DNA of 64,000 nucleotides from Hoplostethus atlanticus (GCA_034670405.1 JAXDDX010000072.1:2355001-2419000), one strand, 5' to 3'. Numbered from the stretch's first letter, positions 40,524 to 53,410 are shown. A program made the numbers and translations. The notes: generated by a model from the letters alone, not told the origin.

Positions 40524-40683
40524 TCGGAAAGGGAATCCAACCATCCAATTTGCCAATTTTACGACGATCATTTAAGACTGACACAGTGTGGAAATTCCCA
40601 CATCACTTGAATGCAGCAGCATAAACTACAGCCTCAGATAGTCAAGGCAGAAACCATACAGTCATAATTCAGTCCATCACATG

Positions 40684-40898
40684 CAGTCATGCTTGAAAGT
40701 TTGTGAACCTTTTGTGCAATTATAGAGATTTTGAGTTATTTTAGTTATTGTTGACATCCCTTGTTAAATAAACCAGTTTTATTTATCATATGTATTTATT
40801 TGTGTTCTTTATTTGAGATATCTCCGTTAAGAATCAAGGTTTAGTTTAGCATTGTAGGTCCGTCCCCTGTAGGGTTCACAAACTTTCAAGCATGACTG
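40684..40898. mobile_element. 215-bp MITE with about 28-bp terminal inverted repeats
   Basis: Starts CAGTCATGCTTGAAAGTTTG and ends CAAACTTTCAAGCATGACTG. The ends continue inward as TGAACC and GGTTCA, giving near-perfect inverted repeats. The CAGT terminus and the adjacent TA on the right suggest a Tc1/mariner-type parent. There is no transposase frame. The near identity of the ends suggests fairly recent activity. Confidence 0.85.
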
Positions 40899-41022
40899 TA
40901 TGAAATATGACATGTTGTGCCTACCGATCACCTTCTCCTCTCACCTAGGCTGATGGCTTGAGACAACAATAATCCCCCCACGGCAATCTAAAACCAATGA
41001 TGCCGCCGTTAACCCACTCAAT

Positions 41023-41054
<32 letters not shown>

Positions 41055-41308
41055 CACCTGACTGCTCCCTGTACGGCAGATTGTAAATAAACCAATTAAG
41101 GCAGCTCTGTGTGTCTCTAAGGACAGTCGGGACCACCTGTGAAACTGCGTGGCCTTGTCATCCATCTGTGTGTGTGTGTGTGTGTGTGTGGAAGCATGCA
41201 CTAGCCTTCCACTTCACAGACAAGTACATCTGTTCATCCCCACGGGATTCGCCTCATGATGCCGTCTCGCACGTACACTCACACACACACACACACACAC
41301 ACACACAG
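41023..41308 (+). repeat. (AC)n, (GT)n, (AC)n cluster
   Basis: AC at 41023-41051, GT at 41167-41190 and AC at 41277-41308. Confidence 0.95.
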
Positions 41309-41475
41309 TCTGGGATAGGAAGGTGATGGCTCTCCAGTGTAAGCCCCATGCTGGTTGAGTGAAGAGGAACTGGGACTTAGCTGACGTTTTCTGCCTGTTT
41401 GGTTGTTGGTGTGTCGTTGTCGCCTTGTTTTCCCTTTGATCTCTAAATCATCAGAGGTGGTAGATCTAACTCCAG

Positions 41476-41625
41476 TGTGTGTGTGTGTGTGTGTCTGTGG
41501 ATGTGTGTGTCGACGTCTGTGATGATTGTTTCACGGGAATAAATGTGTGTGTATGTGTGTGGGTGCATGTAAGACAGAAATAGAAATAGAAAACCATGCA
41601 AGTTCATTTTATGACCCTTAACAGA

Positions 41626-41662
<37 letters not shown>
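41476..41662 (+). repeat. (GT)n arrays
   Basis: GT at 41476-41495 and 41627-41662, with a shorter interrupted run between. Confidence 0.93.
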
Positions 41663-41665
<3 letters not shown>

Positions 41666-41831
41666 TACATGTGGTTGATTTTGTTTGTGCTGACGTGTAT
41701 TCACACTTCCTCAGTGTGAACTAATGACAAGCCTATCCTCCCTGCGAAGGTGAGAACGCAGGTGTGTGTGTGTATTTTGAGTGTAGAAACACTTGATATA
41801 TAGATAGTATTACCTTCACCAACAGGCCATT

Positions 41832-41834
<3 letters not shown>

Positions 41835-41926
<92 letters not shown>
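41835..41926 (+). repeat. very long (TC)n microsatellite
   Basis: An uninterrupted TC array of about 92 bp. It is the reverse complement type of the GA array 3.4 kb away at 38306. Confidence 0.97.
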
Positions 41927-41929
<3 letters not shown>

Positions 41930-41997
41930 TCAGGACACTTCAGCAGGGCGGTGCTTGAACCCTGGTCGTCGGCTCTTTTCAACTCCGAGGCCGCACA
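41927..41997 (-). mobile_element. tRNA-derived SINE fragment
   Basis: The reverse complement reads GACCAGGGTTCAAGCACC, then CTGAAGTGTCCTGAAGTG. The first part resembles a tRNA B-box and the second the AAGTGTCCTTGAGCAAGACA-type body of fish SINEs, as I remember it. It directly abuts a long CT array at 41835-41926. Confidence 0.5.
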
Positions 41998-42659
41998 GCT
42001 GTCCAAAATCCAGCAAATCCGTAATATCCCCTCCCGTGAAAAAAACATCTGTATCTGCAAAAAAGGGGCAGGTAATCAAATCAAGCCCCCCCCCACCCCA
42101 CCCCCTTCCTGGGTCATCGCTTCCGGGGCCGTGATGGATGTACGCCCCTACTTCATTTAAAAAGCCGCTGCTTCTTCTAATGTCCCAGACACAAAAGACA
42201 GAATGAATTACGGCGACGTGGGCTACGGCGCTTCGAACGCATCGCATCAGCACCGGTTGTGATGTTTGATCAATAGCGCCTCGGAATTAGGAAATGTGGG
42301 CAAAGAAACGTCTATGTGATGCTGCAGAAGAGGGATGACAGCGATAGCTCCTTATTATGGTGCTTAAACGACGGCATTCGTTCCTTCCTGACAGCCTGGA
42401 AAATGTATTCGCCCCATTAGCTGTGACAAAATGAAAAAAATTGGAAAAAAAAAAAACCACCTAAAAAGTTGAATACTGACTTAACAAGTAAAATATCAAG
42501 TGAACTATATATTATACTATTGAATAAAGGTCATGTGGAGGTCAATATTCTGGCTTTCCTGCAGGGCACATTTATAGCAGCATAGCAATAGTATATAGGC
42601 ATTTCCTTCCGCTCTGTCTTTGTCTAGGCTTTTTTTATTTTTTTTTTTGAGCTTGTTCT

Positions 42660-42725
42660 CTAAAATGTTAAGATACGATAAGATGAAACTTTAATCATCC
42701 CTGTGGGTCTGCTGCAGCAGCAAAA
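42660..42725 (-). mobile_element. LINE-type 3' tail fragment
   Basis: The reverse complement contains CCACAGGGATGATTAAAGTT followed by TCATCTTATCGTATC. This matches the GGGAT(A/G)ATTAAAGT plus short-tandem tail seen at the 3' ends of many fish LINEs and SINEs. The same motif, CCCCACAGGGATCATTAAAC, is at 5824-5843. Confidence 0.5.
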
Positions 42726-44082
42726 TAGTAATAACAGGATACAGGAGCGAATAGAGCAAAATGGGGGTATTTCAACATGTGGAGCTCTGTAGACAATGAG
42801 AGAGGCAACAGAATCCTCTGGGGAATCCTCAGAAGAAGAACCAGCCCCGTACCCGTCCCTCCATCTGATCACCGTGAATCTCCTTAGTAGAGATTTTCTT
42901 CGTTAGGCCCTCTTTATCCAATCTGGACTTTTTGGTTTAGTCAATTCTAAAAGTTAATCCTCCCTGAATTTCCTTCAGGACAAATCGATGAGACCGGCTG
43001 CTTGCTCAATCTCCGAAGAGATCCTGATCTTTGCGGCTAGGTTTCCTAATTCCCCCAATGTACCTTTCCCTTCGCTTTCTATTACCACGTATTTAGCAGA
43101 GATTTCCACGAGGAGCTCTTTCTCCATTTTGGACTTCGACATCGGTTCTAAACGCAATGCCCTCGGAAACAATTCCCCCAAGGCAGATTGATCAAACGGA
43201 TCCGATCGATTGCCCGATTGCCCGTTGTCTGTCAAGCAAGTTTTAAGAGAACTTTTGAAATGTCGCAAAGACTACAAAACCCAAACTAGGTGGGTTGAAG
43301 CAAACCAATAGGTGTCCTGAACGTGGAACTATGCAAGAAAACCCATTCAAGAAAGAATCTTTCAAGAATTGATAGCACTGAATAAGTTGTGTTGTGTCAG
43401 CCAATGTTCAATAATGGCCGTACAACCATGATGGGGATGATAATACATGGGAGCAACATTGTGTTCAACATTTCTGGGATGTACAAATATGTTTCCATTG
43501 CTATTTATTGCAGAATGTCCGAATAAAACCCCTTTCTGCCCAAATAAATAGAAGCACTTCCTGTGATACTGAGGAAATCATCAAAATCTGCTGCTTCCGT
43601 TCAGGTCTTTGGCTACATCGTCAAATGCTCGGCTTGCGCTGCCTCTTTGAGGTCCTCTTCAGCTCACGTCGACATACGGTAGGATTTTGCCTTTGGGGTC
43701 CTGTCTGCATTGGCGGCCCGACTTCGTCTCTGTACTCCGGTCCAGCCCTGCCTCAGAGAGCTCCTTCAAAGATAGCTCCGCCAAAGCCTTGACCTCGCTT
43801 CACCTACAAGCACTTTACATTGGCACTCTCCTGTCTGCTCACACACCGATGCATGCGCAGTTGACAAGCAGCAACATCTGCCAAAGCACCATACAGTACA
43901 TAACCGTGGCTGCATGGGTTTTTTTTGCACGGGACGCCCCGGTGGGAATCTGGAACCCCTAACCCTGAGCCACAGCAAACACATGCTAGCATTCAGCTGC
44001 AGCGTATGCACACAGGAGCATTGCAGACAAAATGCAAACACACTTTTTGTCATTTCCAGATGCGCATGGATGCCCATAGGTA

Positions 44083-44226
44083 CCTAAACCCGAGTCATAA
44101 CCCGAAACTAGCCCCTTGTAGAAGGCCTGACGATATCTCTTCACTTTGGAGGATTTTTCCTCATCTTTCTGTCTTCGGTCCCCGTAAAGATGGAAATACA
44201 AGAGCGCACAAACACACACACAAACA
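44083..44226 (+). repeat. dispersed fish repeat, CCTAACCCTAAACTAGCCCC type, copy 2
   Basis: Contains GAAACTAGCCCCTTGTAGAA as in the copy at 10582. It continues with GGTCCCCGTAAAGATGGAAA, the usual downstream part, and ends in a short CA array. It is diverged from copy 1 and somewhat more complete at the 3' end. Confidence 0.65.
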
Positions 44227-44740
44227 CTCTCTCTCCCCGAGTGCCCTCCACACCGCTGTGTCTCTCTTAGTTAGGGCTGAAGAGGCTTTTTGTAGCCATG
44301 AAATAAGGGCCCTTTTCACAGGGTGGCTGGCAGAGAGCACCCATGGGAGGATTGGATGGGTCTGGACCGAAGGCTGTGAGTGCAAAGTGAGAGGGCTAGG
44401 GGAGGGAGGGAGGGGGGCTGACATGTGTAGGGTGTCTGGGTGGATTAGGGCTCTGGGTGTGGAGGTCGGTGGGGGGGAGGTATGGTCACTGAGCAGACCA
44501 GCCTTGGAGATGATGTAGCAGCGTGGGCAGCGGGGTCATGACATGCCTGGCCTGGCACGCTGACACTTGGCCAGGCATGGAGGGGACTGCAGGGGAAGGG
44601 TGTTGAGGTGATGAGGTTTGGAGTGTGTGTGTGTGTGTGAGTCCTCAGTGCACCCCTACTTCCGGCTAGGGGCGACACATTTTTGGTTCGTGGCACATTT
44701 TCTGTTGCTTTTTTAAGGACCGCTTTTTTTTTTTACTTCA

Positions 44741-45047
44741 AAGGAATAATCTGTGACATTTTCATATGAATAAAGATCAATTTTTCTACTCTATTGTTGA
44801 GTGATGTAATAATAGTGATCCGACATCTACCCGTTCATGAAAGCTTTTACATTTGCTGTTGCTAAACACCCGGTTTCTGTCCCGGGAAACATCCACAGGA
44901 ACTGATGTGTTTGACGTTTCCGAGTGAGTTCGGAATAAACAGAGGAAGAACTGGGTAGTTAGCATGAGCAGCGATAGCCACCGTGGCTGAACAGAGAAAG
45001 AAAAGAGCGCCACCTACAGAAACTCAAACTGCATCAACAGAAAATCC
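44741..45047 (+). repeat. dispersed repeat family D, copy 2
   Basis: The longest copy of the family. It begins GGAATAATCTGTGACATTTT and contains CTAAACACCCGGT, CCCGGGAAA, TTAGCATGAGCAGCGATAGC and AGAGCGCCACCTACAG. Copies at 16880, 57370 and 60288 share parts of it. It is probably a non-autonomous transposon or SINE-like element, class unknown. Confidence 0.75.
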
Positions 45048-46291
45048 AAGGAAAAAGACATCAGAGTGCAATCTGACAATGTTGTTCACTTTTTCCTATT
45101 GTCAGAACCAAACCAACAACCCTTGAACACGTTTCATAAATGACGTGCTGAAACACGAGATACCATAATACAGATAACACAAAATATGTTGTATCTAGCT
45201 CAACGCACGTTGAAAAATGACACATCCATTTTGCAAGATTCAATCATCTGGTCACTGAAATGACGCAAAACAAATGAAACCGACATGTGAATCCGTCCAT
45301 ACCTGGTAATGGTAAAAGAAAATCTGTGGGGTTTTTTTAACGGGTGGGAGAAACTCAGTTTCACCTGCTGATGTTGGCAAAGTTTTTTCATGAATCCCAA
45401 CTTTTTATTGGGTCATTAGACAAGAAATTGTGTGTGTGTGTGTAAAAAAAAAAAAAAACATTTCTAAACGAGGCCTCCTGTGTTCCTGACCCGCACCTTT
45501 TCTTTTTATCTCCCCCAACTCTCCCCTTACCGAATGCGCCTCCTCCAACACAATTGCATTAGCTCCCCCTCCTCTCTCATCCTTGGGTTGTTTTTTATTG
45601 GATTCCTTTTATTCGTTTATCCTGTTTCACTTCATCCCTTCCTCTCCCTCTCCTTCCTATCGGCCATCGGGGGTGGGGACGAAGCCAAACAAACCGGAGA
45701 ATATTAAAAAAGTAAGAGATTTATAGGTTGAGGTGTACTGCTGACGGCTTAATAGGCCGCAGATGTAGGCGGGGGTGGGGGGGGGGGGTTAAGGTCTGTC
45801 TTTATAGTACACACACACACACACACACCTGAACTCTTGACTTGGCACGTGTAATGGAGGGGGATTGTTGAGGCTCAACGCGCTCTTAGGGTGAGATTAT
45901 GTCGTTTCGCATCGCGTTGAGGTCAAAGGTCGACCAGAGCTAACTTGCCGTCACATCGTTCTGTGCGATGATGAGGTGATGACAGAGTAAGATTTGATAG
46001 TAGAAGATGAAACTTCGACGATCCCTCTGACGGATGGAGAAAAAGATGGCTGGGAAAACCTTGAAACCTCCCCGTCGGAGCGGAGCGGAGCCGGCTTTCA
46101 GAGGGACTCGTTTTGAGAGGAAGACAACAAGCTGCCGGAGTAGCCAGAGAGGTTTATTAATGCCAGAGGTAAGAGCCTGGGTGGGGTGGAGAGAGAGAGA
46201 GCGTTATGTTTCTTTTTTGTGTCATTTTTGTGTATATGTGTATTGTAGAATTGACCAGGACTACACTGGTTGTCTCGGAGAAGTCCTTACC

Positions 46292-46330
46292 CTGATTCCT
46301 GATTCTTGATTCTTGATTCTTGATCAAATT
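46292..46330 (+). repeat. short TTGATTC tandem repeat
   Basis: Four to five units of a 7-bp word (TGATTCT, first copies changed), followed by a doubled TTGATCAAATT. Confidence 0.8.
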
Positions 46331-48408
46331 TTGATCAAATTCACACACACAAAAAGTGTCAAAAGTCAAAAGTGTCTCGAATGCTGTTTCCATCCTGACA
46401 AGAAAAAAAATCCTTGGAGCAAACCGAATTGAATCCAAGTTTTTTGGCATGAAAATGGTCAAACTTAAACATATTGACTCTCAATCCGATATCACATGAA
46501 GTCTCTCTCTCTCCCTCTCTCTTTACCTTTCTGTGTCTCTCGCCCTCCCTCTTCCACCGAGAGCTATAGATTCGGAGTACATGAGTCACGGGAAAAGCGG
46601 CTGCCCTGAACTTCCAGATCGCCACGGAATGAATTAGCTGGACAGAGACGGATGGAGAGAGCAGGAGGAGAGAGAGATAATCGTAATTGGTCCTTTTTGA
46701 ATATGGTGTGAGTGAACAATGTGTTAGCTGGTTTTGTTGGGAAATGTAAAGCGGCCACGTTGACAAAGACGTATAGAGAGAGAGAGGAAAAAAAGAGGCG
46801 GGAGAAGGAGTGACGGATGGAGGTGCTCATCCTCTCGGACCTCAGGCAGGACAAATCACCGGAAAAGCCCCCCCCCCCGCTATCCATTCCGCAATTAAAA
46901 TTACGGTGGGGTGGGGGTGGGGGGGGTGGATTCCCGACTACAATGCCCAAGCTCACATCCGTCTTCCATTGGCAGGGGGGTGGAAAAGAATCATCAGGCT
47001 AAGAGGATTAACCCAAATCCTCACTGATTTCTCTCTTTCTTTTTTTTCTCTCTCCGGTGGGTTAAAGAGGAGCCTGAATCGGGGAACGTCAAACTGTCCC
47101 CCCCCGCCAAATGATCATTACGCAATCTCTGCCTGATTGCCCGGGCTTTCGGGGCTTTAGCGTTCCGTCGGGAAGGCTTCTCGTTGCTCTCGAGGTGAAA
47201 ACCCGAATGACGCAGGCAGACGAGGCTCTTCGATCCAAATCTCCACTTTCTACTGTCAAATCTCCATTCTGCACTCATATACAGTACAGCAAAGCATAGC
47301 CTCTTAGCTACCATCCATTTAGAAGTGAAAGCTGTCCCCCCCTACCTCTCTAAAACACAAAGGATGCTGGGTCAGGACTAACCGGAGAGGGAATATAGTG
47401 GAGGGGGAGGAGGAGGTGCATTCCAGACCAAACAGGGTCAAACAGTGTTTCCAAATGCTTTTTATGAGATGGAACTTTAATGATGATGAAATAGGAAAGT
47501 TTGGATTACCTGACATTACCGTAATGTTGGTAAAACTCTCACCTGACACACTGCAAAAAAAGAAAATCCATCGTGATGCGTTCAAGTGACATTATCTTGA
47601 CGCTAGTGGCGTGACGTGCCTCATTCTGTGAGGTGAAATGACTTCACCTCAGTGGCAGATTTTTTCAAAATAAAGGACTCAATACTAGACTAAATGGCTT
47701 AAAACCAGAAGGACAGGATTGATTTTACAAAAGCTATGTGACTCAGGGTCTGGTGGGTTCACTGGATATGCAATCCCCTTTTGCTCATAAGTCTCCTCCG
47801 TATCAAGTTTGTCGGACCCGCAGTAATGGTTTATCGAGTGAGGGGATGTTTTATTTCCAGCGCTATTGCCGGTGAAAGAGAATAGGCTAATGCACCGGGC
47901 ATGTAAAGATGAAGTATCGAGCTAGGCAGAGAGGTTGAGAGCTGTCGCGGGAACAGGAGATATGAAAAAAATTGCCCCAAGTGCCATAATTATTATTTAT
48001 GTTTGATCTAAAATGAAGGATGGGGAGACCGTCCCAGATATCACTACATACTTTATTCAGACAGTGATGAAAAGTGGGACAGATGGAGAGTCCCTTCCTA
48101 CCCAAGCCATAGACAGGCCCATAAGGAAAGTTATTGATGACATCATCAGGCCACGCCCTCCACCCATCTGTGTGTGAAAAGCAGCGCACCTCAATATGAC
48201 GAAGACTCACAGTGTCCCGTTGGTATCTCACACATAGGATATGCTCTCTCTCTTTCTCTCTTTAACTCCCATTCGGTCTCTATCTCTCTCGCCCCGTCTT
48301 GCTCTCTCACACGCGCCCAAAAATGGATGCAACACCGGACGAGGCAAGGTGTGTGTGTGTGTGTCGCCGCAGGGAGCTTTCACACGTTCAGCGCATTCAC
48401 ACCTACCA

Positions 48409-48410
<2 letters not shown>

Positions 48411-48463
<53 letters not shown>

Positions 48464-48509
48464 TTCAAAGAACATACATAAGAAACTCTCTCTCTCTCTC
48501 TCTCTCTCC
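48411..48509 (+). repeat. (AC)n and (TC)n arrays
   Basis: AC of about 50 bp at 48411-48460 and TC at 48488-48509. Confidence 0.96.
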
Positions 48510-49309
48510 CACATAGTGAGAGGTGGTGTACTACCTGATAGCTGGCCTTGAACTCAACGCGCACACACACTTGTTTCATTACAAACCTTTACCTCACAAC
48601 GTCAACCCACGTGACATTATGGCACCATAAAAAATAAATCACAATGATATCAGAAATATATTTAATTAATTGCGCAAAATGATGCCGGCAGCAGACCGGT
48701 GACTCATCACATCAACATCTATTTAATGTCGGGACGATTTTCCGGGATGTTGAGGGAAATTAAACACTAACAATAGATTAAAGGCCGTCTGGTTGCCTCT
48801 TTTACAATACAAGCCTTTTTGTGCCTATAATCCAATCAATAGAAAATGAGCACAAGAGACAATGGTGTTCACAGGTCTGGAGAAAGGTGAGTCAGAATTA
48901 CTTCCCCTCAACTTGATCACTCAACTGATCACTCAAGGAACTGTATCTGCTTGGAAGGGGCAGAGTATCCTTGTAGGCAACTGTATTAAATACTCATTGA
49001 ATCCTGAGATGTAGTTTGTTGCAGCTTCTTCTTCAATCGTCACCACGATGAAGCAACAATTCCTAACAACGTACATATACCTCTGTACATTCCTTTCATC
49101 GTCTCGTCTCGTTATGTTCGTCTTTTTCAGAGACTTTAGAAGGGAAAAAAATCATAAAAATGACAAAAAATACACAAGAATGGTTAGAAAAGATCAGTAA
49201 AAAAACAGTGACAAAAGTGCTCAGCAGTCTGTGTCATTGCAACGTACATTAAACTAACCAGCCCATGCTACTTACTGCAGCTAACTTACATCAGTAGCCC
49301 TAGTGCTTC

Positions 49310-49317
<8 letters not shown>

Positions 49318-49344
<27 letters not shown>
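49318..49344 (+). repeat. (AC)n microsatellite
   Basis: Pure array of about 27 bp. Confidence 0.95.
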
Positions 49345-49347
<3 letters not shown>

Positions 49348-50503
49348 AATCTCCCATTACACGCAGCCTTCCACTGCTTATTGTGAAATATGACGATAAT
49401 TGCACTCATTCATTTAATCATCCCAGATTCTCTCCACGGCTCAGTAGCCCTCCTCCTCCTGACGCGGTCTGATTCCCCTCCCGGGCCCGCCCACCTCGTC
49501 ACAAAGGCACAGCGGAGTGACGCTGCAAAAAATATCCACCGTGGGGAAAAAAAAGGGATCCGTTTTGAGCCTCATCCGTCTTTGTTTTTTTTTTCTTAAA
49601 AACAATTGAAAACCGGAGGAGTCAGAGGTTGGGTCTGATTTGTTTCTGACGCTCCCTAAAGTTTCGTCTGAGTTTTAAAATCTTATTTCACGTGTATCCG
49701 ACGCAAATAATTGTCTTCAGTCCCTAGCGGATTGAAACTACGTTGGAAAGAAGTGGAATATCTCATCCCCCCAGAGTTTCAAGACCCAATACTAGAAGAA
49801 ATGAGTTGTTGAGACGGACACTTTTTGCAGAGTATGAGGAGCCGGGGGAGAAAGAAAAAAATTGTTTGGGGAGGGGGGGGAGAGAGGATCGAGGATGAGA
49901 GCGAGGACCGAGGAGTGAGGATCTCGCCGTAAGCCGAGCCAAATGCAGCTTTAATTAAAACGCCATTAAAAAAGCTCTTCCCTCACCGTCCCCTTCCCCT
50001 ACTTTGCCCCGCCGTCCAGAAAAAAAGCTGCTAAGGAGCTCTGGTTAGATTAGGCAAGCCCCCCCCCCTCGGTCCAAAATCTTGTTAAATGATCATTTTC
50101 ATATAAGCTACGGCGCTTTTTATATATTTTTTTACTCCCCCAAGTTGTCTGGTTCTCTTAAGTCGTGATGAGCAGGAATCAGAAGTTGAGTGTCTGGGTA
50201 GAACGACCAGTCAAATATAATTACACCCCACCCCCCCGTCAGATGCGGTTCTTATTTCCCACCCTGTAGTTATACAGCTGGCCGGCATTTGAATTAATGC
50301 ATTACACGCGGGACGCCTGCCCTGTTGCCGTTGGTCGCTGGTAGCCATGGTGACAGCCACAGGCGGGAAAGGGGTGATCGCGGGCGGCTACGGCGGCAAG
50401 GCCCCCCTGGGAAACTGGGAGTCTGTGTGCTTGGCTGGCTTCATTCGACCCCCCCGGTCCGGTCAGCAACCTCTCCAGGCTTTCTGCCCAGACCTCACAA
50501 CCA

Positions 50504-50506
<3 letters not shown>

Positions 50507-50555
<49 letters not shown>

Positions 50556-50731
50556 GGGAGGGGCGGCGGGGAGGGTGTTACTGGCAGGCTGGAGAGTCCA
50601 GGCAGCCATATTGAAAGCAGGCCATATGTGTTTCATGTTTTATTGAGCTAGCCAGCGGTGACGAAGCTTGGCTCGGCGGATGTTATTCCTTTTACTCTCT
50701 CACCTCCGGGCGATGGCGAACTCCAACCGTG

Positions 50732-50772
<41 letters not shown>
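50507..50772 (+). repeat. two (GT)n microsatellites
   Basis: GT arrays at 50507-50553 and 50734-50772. Cys/Val frames across them are not genes. Confidence 0.96.
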
Positions 50773-50773
<1 letters not shown>

Positions 50774-51824
50774 AAGGAGAGTGACAAGTGCAGCCTCAAG
50801 GGTGTCCATCAAAGGCCAGCGCTCACACCGGGCCGGCGAGCGCTCCTCTCATCCATCCAGTCGACTCGGCGTCTCCGCAACTCACACCTCTCTCAGATCT
50901 CAGGGTTTCGTTATTTTTTTTTTCTCTTTCTCACTCAATAATTCTTCCTGTCTCTCTTTGCCGAGACAGTGGATCTTCAACTTTTCATCCCGTTCTTCAC
51001 GGCCCGGTCCAGATCTCCCTCTCGCCTCTCCCCCCCCAAAATCCCCGATCTCTTTCAGGAAAAAAGTTTGAGAGGGGTGAAACTCTCCTCGCTCCATCTC
51101 CTAGTTGGTGTCTGCCAATATATCAGATATCAGCCTGTCAGTCAGAGCTGTCCACCTCTGATACGATTCAGTTTGATTACATATTTATTGTAGAATTTAT
51201 CAATATTACACTGGAATAACATTCTGACTACTTGTTTTTACTTTTTTATTGTTTTAAAAATCGAATCCCGGCGCAAAAATATCTGTTGGCAGCTTCCTTC
51301 CCCAAAAAATATCTGTTCGGCCTTGAAAAACCTCACGCCGGTCCGTCCCTCCTCCCGGTTCCCGACCCCAACATTCTTCTCCCCCTCCATCACTTTCTCT
51401 TTCACTCCCCTCCCGTCAAGATCAGCGGTGTTGGCAGATGCGGAGCTGGCCTCCTCTCCGCTGGTTGTGCAGCCAGCCAAGGGGGGAGGTCACGCCGAGG
51501 AGAAGGGCGAGCGTGATGCTCAACTCGTCAGCTCTTCCTCTTTAGGACCCTCTGAATCTCCTTTCTTGCCCCCTCTCCTATCCTAAAACTCTCTGGATCA
51601 GAACCACAGATAGACAGAGATCTCCGGGGGGGGGTTAATACTCCCTCTTGCCAAATGCCACTTCTCTGGGATTATGTAATGATGCTATTCCCACAAACAC
51701 TGTCACAGTGAGATGCCCGGCATGTTAAGTATCAGCTGGAACGGAAACACCAGTTGCCGCTCCAAGGAATTCAAGAGCAGGATTTTTTTGGGATCTACTG
51801 AAACCCTGTTGCTTTGGTCCGAGT

Positions 51825-52080
51825 TCTTGGAAGCAAGTCATTTCCTTCGTTGGTCAGTATTGTTTTTTGCAGGAAAGGACTTTCTTTTTTAGGGTGAAGC
51901 TCATCTTTCACCCATAATTCACAGTGCGTCCCATAGTTACCATAGAAACCACCCCTCTCAAAGAGGTCTCGGCCCAATTGAGATGTCCTCAAATGCCCAA
52001 ACAAACAAAACTAAGGGGGAAGCCTTGGTTTGAAATAACTCAACATCACATAACATCGACTAGGTGTGAAAATGGCCTCA
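51825..52080 (+). repeat. dispersed repeat family C, copy 2
   Basis: Collinear with 11300-11530. It ends in CTAGGTGTGAAAATGGCCTC, which resembles the end of the copy near 23642 (CTAGGTGTGAAAACATCCTA). That suggests an inverted-repeat end with sequence close to AGGATGTTTTCACACCTAG. Confidence 0.6.
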
Positions 52081-52541
52081 ACCAAGTCCATTAGCAGCTC
52101 ATCTCTGGCTCGCCCTCAACCACCCTTAAACACCCTTAATAATCCTCCCTTCACCTCATTTCACCCCATTTATGTTGTCGAAAGTCCCATTAAACCGGAT
52201 AGCCCTTTGTTCTGCTCAAATAGAAAATAAAAGCCCCCCAAAAAAAACTCATAAAACAAACAGAAAACGGACTTCGGCTCCTAATCTCATGCGACAGTCC
52301 CGACGTGTATAGCATAACGACGCCATTAACGCGGTAATGGCCATTGTTTTACGGTAATTATCCGTGCCGTGTTATTGAAAGGCTCATTGTTCTGATGTGT
52401 GTAAAAGAAAAATGGCAAGCTCATAAATAAAAGCCCCAATAAGACTTTATGAAGAGCTCTCCGTGACCATTAAAGTGTTACTGATGATGGAGCCGTGGAG
52501 ATTGCCAAGTCTATTCAGAAGCAGAGTTGGCAGGCTGGTTG

Positions 52542-52542
<1 letters not shown>

Positions 52543-52591
<49 letters not shown>

Positions 52592-52757
52592 GATGTGAGA
52601 GTGACACCCTCAGCCCACTTCCTATCTATCTATGTCTCTCTCTCCCACTGTCGCTAGGGACGAACAAAAAACGGTGGCAGGCTTGTAGGTTGGGTGTGTG
52701 TAAGTGTGTGTGTATTGATTTGTGTGTGTGTGTGTGTGTGTTTGTGTGTGTGTGTGC
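52543..52757 (+). repeat. two (GT)n microsatellites
   Basis: Pure GT at 52543-52587 and an interrupted GT run at 52694-52757. Confidence 0.95.
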
Positions 52758-53410
52758 AACTGACACAAGAGTAACACCCCCCAACTCACTCCCAAACTCT
52801 TTCTGTATCAAGGCTACCGAAAGCGGTGGAGGCTCACGCTGCCTTCAAGTGCTCCTCAGAAGCTCCTACGTCTGAGCTTCGACTTCTGAAGTCGTAAATA
52901 CAGTGTGACTTGCGGGCGCGTTCGTGTGCTTTTGGTCAGAAACAACAAAATTGACCTTGTAACAAATGTAGGTTTTTGGTGAAGAGAAAATGCACATCAC
53001 GTATGTAATTGATTTTTTTACTCTCACTGAAATCGAGATTTCTTTTTCAAGAGAGCCTGAGACCAAAGAACATAGGAAATAGACAATACAATTCAGTCAC
53101 ACAGCGGTCAGCGGCATTATATACCACCCCCTCCTCCCCTAAACGTCACATCTCTGCAACTCCGGTATCAGAGAAAAATCTCGACTTTCCCAGTTGTATT
53201 TACCGCTTTGTTGTTTGTGCGGCTAATTGCGATATTTCCCTCAGCGCCTGAATGCAGCGTCTGCTCTGTGCAGGCTGCGGCAGTGAAAGCTGCTTAGTGA
53301 TTTCGCTGCTGAGGACACGAGGGTGACCAGGTACATGATCAAAGCCTGTTCAAACAGATAGGCTGCTTTTATTATATTAAAACAAACAGCCGGCCACTAT
53401 CTCAGGCACA

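Noticed and set aside
43925-44518. 197-codon plus-strand open frame
   Set aside because: It runs through a dispersed repeat (44083-44226), a CA array and a G-rich low-complexity stretch. No domain is visible and its composition changes along its length.
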